The position numbers were made by a program, and so were the translations under genes. From Hofstenia miamia (Eukaryota; Xenacoelomorpha; Acoela): a stretch of DNA of 64,000 bases. Location of the stretch: contig SCFE01000057.1 in the NCBI GenBank assembly GCA_004352715.1, forward strand, positions 1,165,565-1,229,564. Direction: 5' to 3'. The notes beneath the pieces are model-generated. The model searched no databases. It had not been told where the DNA came from and saw only the letters and a program-made list of their open reading frames with translations. Shown one piece after another: positions 11,955-23,504 of this stretch (position 1 is its first letter; every line of letters begins with the position of its first letter).

Positions 11955-13002
11955 GAATGCAGATGTACTAATAGTCGAGGCACCAGCATGTTTTGTTTTG
12001 ATTTTTTAGTATGATGTTAGACATTTTCATGAAGGCTAATGATTCTTCTAGAATTTTAATAATCGAGATCGCAAAATTCTGAGATCAAATTCGTTTTAAA
12101 AACGCAACGAATTTTTTAACAAACCCCAATAGTCAATAATGGCCATTCATTTGCCAACCATAACCAACAATTCAAAAAGTTTTACAAATCGTAAAATTCA
12201 ACAATTTTACAAAGAAATTAATTATTGTATATAATATATGCATTACATTAAAGTTTGATTTCAATTTTCAAAATGTACTATTTATAAGTTTTTTATAGCC
12301 CATTAGTGGTGGAACAATGGCTCATTAATGTCATTAATCGATCGATCTGCCATCTAGCAAAAAATATAAATTATAATTATTTGCAATTATGCCTGATCAA
12401 ATTAAATTTTCATAACAAATGAAATTGCATGCCCTTCAGTAGTTGTTAATGCAATTTTGTATACCAGCCAAGGGTGCAGCAAGGCACTTCTTAAAGTTGC
12501 AAAAAAATTTTGCACGTGAGAAGTGTGATATCTTAGAAAATATACTATACCTGTTAAATGAATCTTCAAAATAATTTATTCATGACAATTTGGAAAACTT
12601 GAAATTTACTATTACGTGAAAAGATGCGTTTGAGAAGAATAGATTTTTTACGATTTAATATAGTACTATTTCAAAATTCTGTTTAAATTTGGCAGATTGG
12701 TATGCTCATTGTTATTATTTATAAACAAGACATTCTTTCAACTTATACTAAATTTTGTATGTTGAATATACTGCAGAAGATCTCAATGATATCCTTCTGC
12801 CCTTTTTGGGTTTGTATTTGTTTGAATTGCTTACAATATAAAGAATTGCTATCTTCTGTTTGCCAACAATGCCCTATTAATGTACCATTATTGGCGTTCT
12901 TCGTGTTAAAGATTCTAAAAGAGTTCCGTTTATACAATTTCTTCAGCCTAAGGGGATCGAAGATTGTGGTATATTTAGTATTATAATTCAATAATAATAC
13001 AA
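11955..13002. other. AT-rich intergenic sequence
   Basis: No motif-bearing frame. Opposed 80-90 codon frames at 12702-12991 are shadows of one another and show no conserved pattern. Confidence 0.5.
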
Positions 13003-13345
13003 GGTGCGGCAGTCAAACCATCTTTTATTTTAAAAAACTGGAGACAGGCAATATTTAGTATCAAAAGCTTATTTTTATAATTTAGTATCTCTGGAAAATG
13101 GTGATCATAATTTTGCACGCATTTCTGTTTAAATTCTCTACTTCAACTCAAACTTACATATGTGCACAACCCTGCAGGCTAACTAAATTTTCGTTGTGAT
13201 CGTATGTAAGTTGAAATAAATTATTTAAAAAGAAGTACATACGTTTCCAAATATGCACTTTGCACTTATGAAATAAATTTATATTAGTAAATTTTGTTCG
13301 TCTCGATTTTTTAAAATTAAAAAGGTGGTTTGACTTTTATAAGAG
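13003..13345. mobile_element. Candidate mariner-type MITE, about 340 bp
   Basis: The left edge AAGGTGCGGCAGTCAAACCA and following CTTTTATTTTAAAAAAC match the reverse complement of the right edge (AAAAGTCAAACCACC then TTTTTAATTTTAAAAAATC), giving imperfect terminal inverted repeats of about 35 bases. The inside has no coding capacity. GTGCGGCAGTCAAA-type ends are common in mariner-like elements (recollection). Confidence 0.55.
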
Positions 13346-13564
13346 AAACATAATGTTTGAAATTCCAAATTTACTGAATGTTAAAATTTTGGGTCTATCA
13401 TGTTGCGCAATTCTAGTGCAAATTTTGTAAACATATATTTTTATTATGAACAATCTTGTTTTATAGAATCATTAATTAAACTCCTTGAGCAAAATAATAC
13501 TAATATAGGTATTTTCGACAGGCCAATACCTCACTGAAATAGATTAACCGCACATCACTTCTTT

Positions 13565-13800
13565 AAGAATCTAAGAGGTAAATGTGAAATTATTTGAAAT
13601 TTTCTGAATGATGTAATTTTCAAGGTCTATTTCTCTACCTTCCTTGATAATTATTTTAATGAGTTTATCAAATGTGCTACGACGTCCCAATTTAGATTTA
13701 ATAGTGAAAATGGTAGACCTTGGTGTCTTCTCCACCCGGGCTACTTTTTTGTTCAATTGAATAAAAAATTTGATTAACCCCACTCCTTACATTAAAGTAA
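13565..13800 (-). pseudogene. Possible Tc1/mariner N-terminal helix-turn-helix remnant
   Basis: Minus-strand 70-codon frame. LNKKVARVEKTPRSTIFTIK resembles the helix-turn-helix region of Tc1-like transposases, where a recognition helix has the pattern ..RSTV..II.KF. No catalytic domain follows in any frame, so this would be a small fragment. Chance similarity is possible. Confidence 0.3.
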
Positions 13801-16089
13801 CAAACCATTTTGTACATGTTTTCGAACAATTTGGAAATACTTTGATGTTGACATTGACACATCTAGTGCTCTGTCGCTCCCTTGTAATGGAGATTTATGC
13901 TGAAAATTTTCTGTGTCCATAACAATTTCTCCTATTACTGAATGTGCACAGATAATTAGACGATCTAAAGCCCATATGGCACAACTATTTTGATTTTAAG
14001 TATTTCTCATAGTTCATATGAGCTATGAATGATTGTAATCGTTTTGAAAAAAGATACTTTATGTTGTATCCATGTACTATGTCTTTGCAATTATAATTTG
14101 AAGTACCGGTATATTTCAATATATTTTAAATTTCACTATGATAATGTCGTGTTTAAAAACGAATTTGCGGAGTTAATGAAGTTTTTAAAGAATACAATGA
14201 ACTTGACACATTTTATCTTTCAGTTTTCACTTTCATAATTTTAATTGCTAGTAATTTTAAACGAAATGTTTTCATTTTTTAAATGTTTCAATTTTTGCAG
14301 GTTATTTATAGGTTTTTTCTAGCAACTTTAATTAATATTCTTTTCCCTTGTTTGACATTAATTAACTCTAACGATTTTTAGCACCATCCAATGTCATTTT
14401 TTGTGTAATTTAAGAAAATTTAAATGCCTTTGTCTCATTTACTATCCTTATTTCATTCACGGTCACCTTAAATGACACATTTGCAATGTATATCGTACAA
14501 CTTTTCTCTCTCAATTTCGAACAAGAGAAGATAAATTTCGAACAAGAAACAATAGGAGACAAAGATGAAGATCGGCTTTGCGGCTTAGCCCACAGCTAGC
14601 GGTAAAACACGGCCAATCCGCAAGATCCGGCTGCAGCCGACTACGGCTTCAATTTTTCAAGTCACGACTTTTAGCAGCCGTAAGTTCAACATTTGGTTTG
14701 ACATAATTTCTCAGTGAATAATGAGTATTATTCAAAGTGAATGTAAGTTCAACTAAGTTTTTAGAAATGAGGTGAGTATTATACACATTAAAAAATTTAC
14801 ACACTTCGAATGGCTTAAATATTTGCTCTTAACGTCACGGTTGAGACCAGAAAAAAGTTCCAGCCGCAAAAACTAGCATAAACTATATTGCAGAGATAGA
14901 CATCTGCTAAAAATTTAGGCCACAACGCACCAGGCTGTGTTTGCACAGGCAAGATGCAGAATTTTGGCACTTGACAAAACGCGTAGAGCACGAAATTAAA
15001 TTTCTCTAGTGCAATATTAAATTGGAAGTTGAATAGACGTAGTTATCATTCCAAAGTGTGTGACATTTTCAACAGTCTATAGTGCAAATAAAGAGCTTAG
15101 CTACCAAAAATGTTAGCTTTTAGTTTTTGAATTGCTTAAAAACCTATAATGTTATTTCGTGGTAATAATATTTAGTCATTTTACTGCTTAACAAATGATT
15201 TTTAATGAGTTTAAAGTTGTAATAAAATATTTTTAACTCTTGTAAGAACTTGAATATGCACTTATTAGTACATATTAAGTTACAAATTAAGCTAAACGTA
15301 TGAAAATAAAATAAAATTGAAAATTTTAAAAAATTAATAAATAAAATTACAACTTTCTTCAATTTCTTTTTGAATATCTAAGCTAGTTTTGATTTTCAAG
15401 AAGGTTTATTAAATGCTTAAATTTTAAGTTTTAATGTAGTTCGATTTGAATTTCTGGTATTACCACATGAATTCTCTTCATGCTTCTAAAGAGTTTGCTA
15501 CTTTGAAAATTGGATGTATTTTTATACAAAAAAAAATACTCTGGAATATAGTAAGGCTGTTCCCATTAGATGTGGATTCAATATAATGACCTATGTCTTA
15601 ATTATGTAAGCAACCTAAATTATAATTAATTTAGCAATTTGTAAGTCACTGCTAGAATGAAATGCTAAATATATATCTAATAGCATATATATATATATGT
15701 ATATATATATAATATAAAATTGTTTTTGCCTCATATGTTGTGGTACTACTGTAAGAGTTAACAGGCTAGAATATTGGTCATACAAGGATCCTGTTGGAAC
15801 TTCATCCCTCATTAGTTTACTGACATGCATGCGTAACCGCATGACATCTCTGGAGGCCCAGCACTGTTAGTTCTTTTCTGTGTTGAGCCTGATAAATGGG
15901 AAGTAGTCCGCCTCATTTGCTTTGGTCATCCAGAACTTCTAAAAAAATTTCTGTAAAATAATGAAATAAGGATACAATCATTGTTGAATAATGTAGCAAT
16001 ATTTAGCTGTTTTTCAGGATTCAGATTTTTTGCAGCCTTTGTAAGAGTGGAAGTGGAAATCCTACCGAGAGTAGCTGTCAAATGAACAG
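13801..16089. other. AT-rich intergenic sequence with a (TA)n tract
   Basis: No convincing gene. A GC-rich patch at 14570-14690 contains the self-complementary CCGGCTGCAGCCG and several AGCCG/CGGCT words but no frame of note. A (TA)n/(TGTA) microsatellite lies at about 15685-15712. Confidence 0.55.
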
Positions 16090-16560
16090 TACCCATTAGG
16101 TCATTAAAAATGTGTGCTTGAATAAGCTATTCAATTCAGAATTGAGTGCAAACTGTCCAATGCTCCTCTTACATGACAATCCATGGAGAGCATCAGATGT
16201 AATATTTGCACCACGAATACAAGTATGCTGCTCAAAGACATAAACTTCAAGTCTAGATACAACACAGATACGCAATACGCAAAGTGACATTGCTGATCGT
16301 CAGGTTGAGTTTGCTTCATGGACCGAGCATTGAGCCATGTTCAAGTTAGATTACCTTGACTGCTGAAATCTTGCAAGATCCTTTTCAGACATATTTCTCA
16401 ATAGGAAACTCTCAAGTTGCTTGAAGACAGGGAAAGACCACTTTTTTGAAACCTGAAAGATTGTTCATTTAAAGAATGCAATTTTTTTAAAGTTTTAACA
16501 CAAATGAAACGCATGTCATTCTTCAATAGTGGGGACATCCAGGAGCAATCTTAAGGAACA
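16090..16560 (-). pseudogene. Retroelement-associated C-terminal domain remnant (HGLSCKRS family)
   Basis: On the minus strand, conceptual reading gives HTCIRGANITSDALHGLSCK, then RSIGQFALNSELNSLFKHTF (16240-16100). From memory this matches a cysteine-containing domain common at the C-terminus of repeat-encoded reverse-transcriptase proteins in invertebrates, pattern HTC.CG..VD..G.HGLSC..S.GR..RH..LN..I..AL. Upstream on the same strand, KKWSFPVFKQLESFLLRNMS and a VLRICVVSRLEVYVFEQHTC segment fit the same family, interrupted by stops and a frame change near 16320. The second CxC cysteine is replaced. No RT core is seen nearby, so this is an isolated relic. Confidence 0.5.
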
Positions 16561-17934
16561 CGTTTTCACATTTCGCCTCAGCGGCAATTTGATGCTATAA
16601 ATATGAGCTAAGGATATACTAAGACCACATAAAGAAACTGGAGGACACGTTTGCATGTTGTATTAACTGAAAAATTAAAGTTCGTAATAAGTTCAAGTAG
16701 ACTATTGATAAGAGTATCATACTTCTCAAGTTGACTAAAATACAAGAATGCGGATGTTTTGAAGAGTGAAAGACTTTTAAATGATTCAAAAACTGTCTGT
16801 CAAAATCGATTAAATATTGAAGAAATTGGGGGGGGGAGAATATATAGTTGGGGTGCCAACACATTGGAAATAGTATTGAGGGCTCACAGGCCAAGAGAAA
16901 GGTTGAAGACTCTGGGGCTTAACAAGTGTACTTGTGAACCTTTTACGAAATTTTGTTTGCATGATTTACTAAATTAATTCAAATAATTAACTACTGTTAC
17001 AGTTTGTTAAAATTCATCAATATATTCTGGAGTTATAGATTTTCTTAAATTCAATTACCTGCAATTTATACAGCTGAATTTTCAAATTCAAGGAAAATAT
17101 TGGAATCAGTCTGTAACTGCATATAATTTATTCTGTATTATCATCCCAGAATGAAATAGTTCGGTCTAATACATAAATATTAATTATACTACAATAGAAA
17201 ATATTTTTCTGTGAATATTATAGGCTTAAGGTAAAGAGCAACTCTTTCTGGTAGTAAGTAACATTTCATAAAGTAGTTAATTGCAATTAATTGACTAATG
17301 ACAGAAACGAATGAGAAATTAATTACGTAAAGGATGAATACGAAAGAAAATTAAACGGAAATTAGGCTAGAATTGGCGTCTTATTATCTTAATAATATAA
17401 ATGGATTTTCCTCTCTAATTCAAATTAAAATTATTTGAGAAATTCACAAAAAAGAAATTTATCGACTTTGAGCTGATAGAATTCAATGAATTTACCAAAA
17501 TTATAATTTGAGATAATAATATGTATACAATGATTAAAAAATATTGTAGTCTTTGACACATTTTTTAGAAACAAATTGGTTAGTTTCCAAAATACAAGGA
17601 AAATTTCTTGATAAATATAACCTTCGAGAAATACAATATGGCTATTTGTTCTATCCTATTACTATATCCTTCCTTTTTATGAATAAGACATTTTTGCAAT
17701 CGCTGCAATTTTTCTTGTAATCTAAGATTTGATTTGTTGCCGAAAATTACAGAACAGTATTACATATATACTAAGCTTGAGAAGTAGAAATTATATAATT
17801 ATATACCTAGGATACAATTATATAAATGTATCTGTTTTGCTAAAATTCTTATATCATATTGTATTACGTTATTTTTAAGATATTATTTTAATTTCTACAT
17901 TATTTTGTATTTCATTATAATATTGAATAATAAA
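16561..17934. other. AT-rich sequence with a possible minus-strand LINE C-terminal relic
   Basis: Mostly featureless. On the minus strand at about 17745-17610 the reading FGNKSNLRLQEKLQRLQKCL resembles the '..K..L..+L..LQKR..' linker of LINE C-termini, but it is short and broken, so this is only a hint. Opposed frames at 16619-16977 have no conserved motif. Confidence 0.3.

Positions 17935-17972
<38 letters not shown>
17935..17972. repeat. (AAT)n microsatellite, target of Dong-like copy A
   Basis: About a dozen AAT units directly abutting the 5' end of the LINE body. AAT-type units (ATAATAATAATAG) also follow the 3' end at 21291, so the element interrupts the microsatellite. Confidence 0.95.
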
Positions 17973-18216
17973 GGGCAGGTAGCCCAGTTGGTAGAGACGC
18001 AGGTTGGTAAGCTGAGGTTAAGCAACTGTGATCGTGGTTAGCAAACTGGATGACTTAGCTCACAGGGTAGGAAGCACTCTAAAGCCTTGGTTGGCAACTT
18101 CCTAGGACAAGGGCAGTCCAAAATGAAAGCTCATGGGGCAGGAAGGTCTCTTAAGCCTTGGTTGGCAACTTCCTAGGAGAATGTGAGTCCAAAATCAAAC
18201 ACAAAAAATAACACTG
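17973..18216 (+). promoter_or_regulatory. 5' leader of copy A: tRNA-like A box plus 71-bp tandem repeat
   Basis: The leader opens GGGCAGGTAGCCCAGTTGGT; TAGCCCAGTTGG at 17980-17991 is an excellent match to the pol III A-box consensus TRGYNNARNNGG, and the following GTAGAG is typical of tRNA D-arms. A weak B-box-like GGTTAGCAAAC lies at 18036-18046, the right distance downstream. After this come two 71-bp direct repeats, 18059-18129 and 18130-18200, sharing AGCCTTGGTTGGCAACTTCC. Copy B has the same leader. A tRNA-derived head acting as an internal promoter is inference; only the motifs are seen. Confidence 0.55.
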
Positions 18217-20030
18217 ATGAAAAGTCATGATAGAGCAAAGGCCCTCAGTCCCCGGCAGGCCTTCAATGGTCAGAGGGTGCTAAGAATCTCCGGACAACAG
18301 GCGGACTCCACAATCGGGAGTGTGGACTCGAGAAGTGGCAGTACAGGATCCACACAGACCAATGGACAACGGCATAAGTGGACAGATGAGCAGAACAGGA
18401 CAGCATTGGAGTGTTACAGAAGAAGCAGGCCAGATGAGAGGGGTTACAGGAAGAGAATGTTGGAAGAATGGAGGAAGGCAAGAACGGGATTAGAAGTTAC
18501 AGAGCAGAGGCTTGCAGGGCAAGTGAGAAAGTTACAGCTGGATGAGAGTAAGGGGAAAAAGAGAGTTGAACAAGTTAAGCAAAGGGAAGATGAAGTGATA
18601 GATGTTGAGACAGAAGTGGCAGAAGTAGCAGATGCAGAAACTGAAGCAGCAATCAAGGAAAAGATGAAGGAAGAAATAGGTGAGAGAGCTAGGTTGCCAG
18701 TCCCAAGAAGAGTTAAGAGAAGTAAGCTAGCAGTAGAGACAGCAAAAGTCAATAAAGTGTTGGAGAGGATAGATGCTAGGAGTGTTACAGAAGTAAATAG
18801 CTTAGTGTATGCAGGTGCATGTGAGGTGCTGAAGAATGTAGGCATGGAAATGAAGAAAAGCGAAAAGAAGATAAGGGAGACAGAAAGCCAGCATGGGAGA
18901 GAAGAATTGAGAATAAGGTGGCAAAGATTAGGCAGCAAATAGGGAAGATCCGGACAAGTAAGGCAGTGCAGGACAGGTGCAGGGTAGGTAAGGGGAAGAC
19001 TATAGAAACTGCAAGAGAAGAGCTTAAGCAGAGATTAGTTGCAGAAGCTGAGAAACTGAGAAAGTATAGGGCAAGGGCAAAGCAGGCAAGAGACAATATG
19101 AAGTTTGAGACTCAAGAAGGAAGATTCTACAAAGAACTAGATGCAGGAGAAAAGGCTACAGCTAGAGCAGGTGAAGATGCAGTAAGGTTCTGGGAGAATA
19201 TATGGGGAAGTGCAGGACCAGAGATAGAGAGTGTACAGATGCAGAAAGAAGTCAGGCAAGAAGAAGAAGTAATCACAACTGTAAGGCTGAAGGAGGCTCT
19301 AAAGAAGATGAAGAACTGGAAGGCGCCAGGCAGAGATGAGGTACATGGGTATTGGCTGAAGAAGTTCACAAGTGTTCATGAGAGACTAGCAGTAGCATTG
19401 GAGGAGTGTGTGGTGAGTGGGTGTCCAGAGTGGATGGTAGTGGGAAGGACATTTCTGATACAGAAGGACCCAAAGAAAGGTAGTGAGGCAAGCAACTTCA
19501 GGCCAATAACATGTCTGCCAACAACGTGGAAATTGCTAACTTCAGTGATTTCAAATAGGCTGGCATGTTACTTAGAACAGAATAGGTTGATACCAGAGGA
19601 GCAGAAGGGATGTAGGACGAAGACAAGAGGATGCAAAGATCAGTTGTTGATAGACCAGGCAGTGGTGGAGAATTGTAGAAGAAGGAAGACAAACTTGGTA
19701 TTGGCATGGATAGACTACAGGAAGGCACATGACAGCATATCACATAAGTGGGTATTGAAGACGTTAGAGGCTAATGGAGTTTCACAGAAATGGGTTGAGT
19801 TTCTAGAGAGGGAGATGGGAAAGTGGCAGACTGAGATAGACGGGCACAGGTTGAGGTTTAGGCGAGGTATATTCCAGGGAGCCAGCTTAGCACCACTACT
19901 GTTTGTACTTAGCCTAATCCCTATCACAGAAAAGGTAAAGGAGACAGGCATAGGTTATAAGTTGGAGAAAAATGGTAGAGCAGTGAGTCACCTGTGGTAC
20001 ATGGACGAACTGAAGATGTATGCTAGTTAA
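18217..20030 (+). pseudogene. Copy A: Myb-like domain and reverse transcriptase (frameshifted)
   Basis: Frame 1 (18217-18942) has HKWTDEQNRTALECYRRS, a Myb/SANT-like start, then a long basic/acidic helical linker. A small deletion near 18855-18870 (copy B reads on through the equivalent of KKKRWQEDKGDRKPAW) shifts the frame, and 18918-20030 continues as linker and [77 protein letters not shown] (first catalytic Asp) and FQGASLAPLLFVLSL. The catalytic box reads YMDELK instead of YMDDLK, losing an aspartate, and TAA at 20028 follows TATGCTAGT where copy B has TCA. Role in life: target-primed reverse transcription of the element RNA. Confidence 0.88.
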
Positions 20031-20312
20031 AGGAAGATGTTGCAGAAGCAAGTGGAAAAATTGGAGAAGTCAAGCAAAGATTCAAGGTTAGAATTTAGTT
20101 TAGGAAAGCGTGCGGCAGTGACAATGACTAGAGGTAAGAATACAAAAAGAGAGTAAGGAAGTTACTACAGAAGTCAGCATTAAATGGGCAGAATAGTATA
20201 AAAGCAATTAATGCATGGGCAATACCAGTGTTGAGATATTCGGCAGGAATAGTTAGGTGGAATAAGAATGAACTTAGGTAGCTAGACATGGAGAGGGTAA
20301 GGACTGCTAAGT

Positions 20313-21242
20313 GTGGAGGAAACTGTAGAGCAAAAGGAATATGTAGAAAAGCAACCTAAGGGGTCACTACTGGAGGTCAATAAGGAGTTAAGGAAGATAA
20401 GAGCTGACAGCGAAGGAAAGAAGGTATACCAGAGTAGGATGGAATCAGAGAGACAAACAAGGTATAGGCAGAAGGCAATGCATGGAGAATACTGGAGGAA
20501 CACAGAAAAGTGTGACAGAGAAGAGAGCAACAAGTGGTTAAAGAAGGCAGGACTGAAGAGAGAAACAGAAGCACTGATAATGGCAGCACAGGAGCAAGCA
20601 ATAAGAACAAACTGGGTGAAGAAGCATATAGACAGAAGAGTAGAAGTAAGTGATAAGTGTAGGCTATGTAAGAAAGAGGCGGAGACAGTAGATCATCTGA
20701 TAGCAGGGTGTGAGAAGTTGGCACAGAATGAGTATAAGTTCAGGCATGACAAGGTGGGAAGAATGGTACACTGGAGTTTGAGCAGGCAGCATGGGTTAGA
20801 AGCAGGAGACAAGTGGTATGAGCACAAGCCACAGGGCGTCATAGAAAATGAGAAGGTTAAGATACTGTGGGATTTCAACATACAGACGAGCAAAGTGATA
20901 GAAGCACGGAGGCCAGACATAGTAGTGGTAGACAAAGAGAAAAGATTAGGAACAGTAATAGACATAGCAGTACCAAAGGACAGAAATGTAGAAAGCAAGG
21001 AGAAAGAGAAGATAGACAAGTACAGAGAGTTAGCAGAGGAAATAGAAAGGCTGTGGAAGTTAAAGAAGGTTGAAGTAGTCCCGGTAGTAGTAGGAGCACT
21101 AGGAGCAGTGAGTAAGAAGCATAAGAGATACTTGGAGGAGTTGGGAGTATTAAAATGGGGAGGAGCAGTAACACAGAAGGCAGCATTGTTAGGAACAGCT
21201 AGAGTCCTGAGGAAAGCTCTCAGACTCCCTGGGAACTGGTGA
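20313..21242 (+). pseudogene. Copy A: C-terminal zinc knuckle and restriction-like endonuclease
   Basis: The longest intact piece of copy A. A helical segment (LEVNKELRKIRADSEGKK, YWRNTEKCDREESNKW) is followed by CRLCKKEAETVDHLIAGC (C-x2-C-x8-H-x4-C, a zinc knuckle) and by RRPDIVVVDKEKRLG then VIDIAVPKDRN, the PD...D catalytic pattern of the RLE that R2/R4-clade elements use to nick their target. It ends RVLRKALRLPGNW at the stop, 48 bases before the element end. The frame is separated from the RT by deletions, so although the endonuclease residues look intact it has no functional start. Confidence 0.88.
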
Positions 21243-21290
21243 GTTCCCCGAGCTGAGAGGAATACCAGCATGAAACTGTGAGAAGTAAGG

Positions 21291-23504
21291 ATAATAATAA
21301 TAGTAATTGGGAAAAACGAACTAAAATAATTTCTTTAATTGTTAAAAATCAAAAACTTGGCTTTAAAATTCAGAAAATTTATTGCATACATACAATATAT
21401 CCAAGGAACAAAGTCATTAAGGTTCCAATAATTCTCTTGTTTATACTTTCAAATTCTTGATACAATCATTCCATTTAAAGTAGCTAAAAAATACATTAAA
21501 ATATTAGATCCGTTTTCAAAACACTGATCTGTTTACTGTGACTTAATTATACTTTAAAGATTAATATTGCTCTCTAAAACTTTAATTTTTATAGTTGCTT
21601 AAAGATATTTTAAATTCTAAGTGATTCTAATAATTTATTGTCCTCTTTAAATGCTTAATATATTTGTAATATCCTCAAATTGCAATTTATAAACTTACTG
21701 AAACTGATTTTTTGGAATTATTCAATAATTGTTATCTTAAACTTTTAAGTTGCAAGTATATTCAATTTTCTATAATTATATATCGAGCAAAAATGATGTA
21801 ATTATATATATTTTGCAAGCTATATAATTTCCCAACAAATAGAATATGCAAGCACATGTATATGCAGTTTTACTGCAACCAAATTAAAGGAAGAAATCTA
21901 AATTATTTTAACAGGGACGTTGTTATTACTTTTTCAGTTTACTTATAGGCTATATTTTGCTCCGGGCCCCGCTTAGGATAAGGCTGACCCTGCTTACCTC
22001 CACCCAGGGGTGTACTCGAATGGAGCTCAGCCCACTTTGTTAATTGTGATCGGGGAGCCAGCTCTCCTTGTTAAAGTTAGATTATGGCTTACGGCTTTAG
22101 ATTTTTTGTCGATAACTTTAAATTTGGTCAACATGAAATACAAAAATTCACTACTCAAATTTAGAATCCTCTTATTAATTTTTAGCAAGTACAGATTTGC
22201 CCCTACCCTATGTGTATGGCAAATATATTCATGAATGTCTAAATACATTTTAAAGTAATAGTTTTATACAACATTTTATATATATATATATATACATATT
22301 AAAAATTACTTGGAAAAATAATATTTAAGTAATAAAACGTATTGTCTTTCTTGGGTAAATGGGCTATTAACATAGTTTTTCGATTTTAGTAAATTATTGT
22401 CTTACAATATAAATAGGCCACCTTCAAAGCGATGCGAATTAACATAATTTGTTTTAATAATTTTTTACACTACAGTAAAAGACGACATTTTAAGAAACTA
22501 AATTTCATACAGACATGCATGATGAAAACACGAGTTAACAATTCAAAGAATTCCAATGACATTATTTTTATAAAATAGTTGAGTAATTATTTAACTTTTC
22601 ATATTGAAATTTCTGTTCCTTTCCGACTACAAATCAAAGAAGAAATGCTTTGACTAATGTAGACAGTCAGGAAGGTACTGACTGGTATAGTTATTCAAAG
22701 GATTTCCTAATGAATAAATAAATACAATTTTATGTTAAACCTATGAACAATGTCACTCAAATGGAATGGAAATTATACATATAAAATTCTATTTTTTATA
22801 TTTAAGTAAAGATTGTCTGGTTGCAAAGCAAGTAGTGAATTTTATATTTTTGTGTGCATCATGGTGCAATTTATTTCTTATAAATATTAAATGCAAGTGA
22901 TATAATATACATAACAGCAGTAAAATATTTCTTTTATGTTGTATAGCAAATAAATGTTTAGTTTGATAATATCATATTTAGAAGTTGTTATTTGTTTTAC
23001 TTTGCTGATTCTGCAAGCATGTTATATATGGAAACATCAATACTAGCTTTTTAGTTGTTTTAAACAAAAAGCGGTTGCCAAAATTTTTTTTGCATGCACA
23101 TTTTGACACATTGAGATTTCTATATATCAACCGAGCCAGATCGTTAAATATTCTGCTAAAATAATCATATATGCACGCATACATACGTTCATATCATTGA
23201 TGTTATCAGGCAAAAAAATGCATATTTACGTGTGCATTCGCAGTACTTCACTCAGTTATATCGTGTTTATAACCGCATTGTGAAATGTATTTATAAACTT
23301 ATAAGACCCTATTTAAATTACCAAGCGCCGGTTATGCTTGAATAAAATTTCAATGGGAATCTATTGACAGCCATGGCACATGCAATATCAACGCCTTAAA
23401 TGTTAATAAATACATCAAATAGAACTTGGCAAACTTCCATTTTCAAAAATATTTTCATACAAATATTTGTCAATTTTTCCAAACGTATTTACGAGGGTGG
23501 TTAG
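21291..23504. other. AT-rich intergenic sequence
   Basis: No gene seen. A GC-rich island at about 21960-22080 contains AGGGGTGTACTCGA (22006-22019), shared with the patch at 11080-11093, possibly pieces of an old short interspersed repeat. A (TA)n tract lies at 22278-22297. Confidence 0.5.

Larger units (their letters stand above)
17973..21290 (+). mobile_element. R4/Dong-like non-LTR retrotransposon, copy A
   Basis: A 3.3-kb LINE bounded on both sides by AAT-type repeats, nearly identical over long stretches to copy B (57666-61215). It contains a structured 5' leader, a Myb-like N-terminus, a reverse transcriptase and a C-terminal zinc knuckle plus restriction-like endonuclease (RLE). Established knowledge: Dong of Bombyx mori, an R4-clade RLE element, inserts in TAA repeats, which fits this target. 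Copy A is dead: a frameshift near 18855-18870, a catalytic-box change (YMDE), a stop at 20028 and two in-body deletions relative to copy B (about 20133 and 20280-20300). No poly(A) tail is present; the 3' end is AAGG followed by ATAATAAT. Confidence 0.9.

Noticed and set aside
15685-15712. CRISPR-like or regulatory TA array
   Set aside because: Plain (TA)n microsatellite, one of many in this eukaryotic window.
18263-21271. Long minus-strand frames opposite the Dong-like element, rich in Leu/Ser/Cys
   Set aside because: They are antisense shadows of the GA-rich plus-strand coding sequence; the same occurs at copy B (57956-61196).
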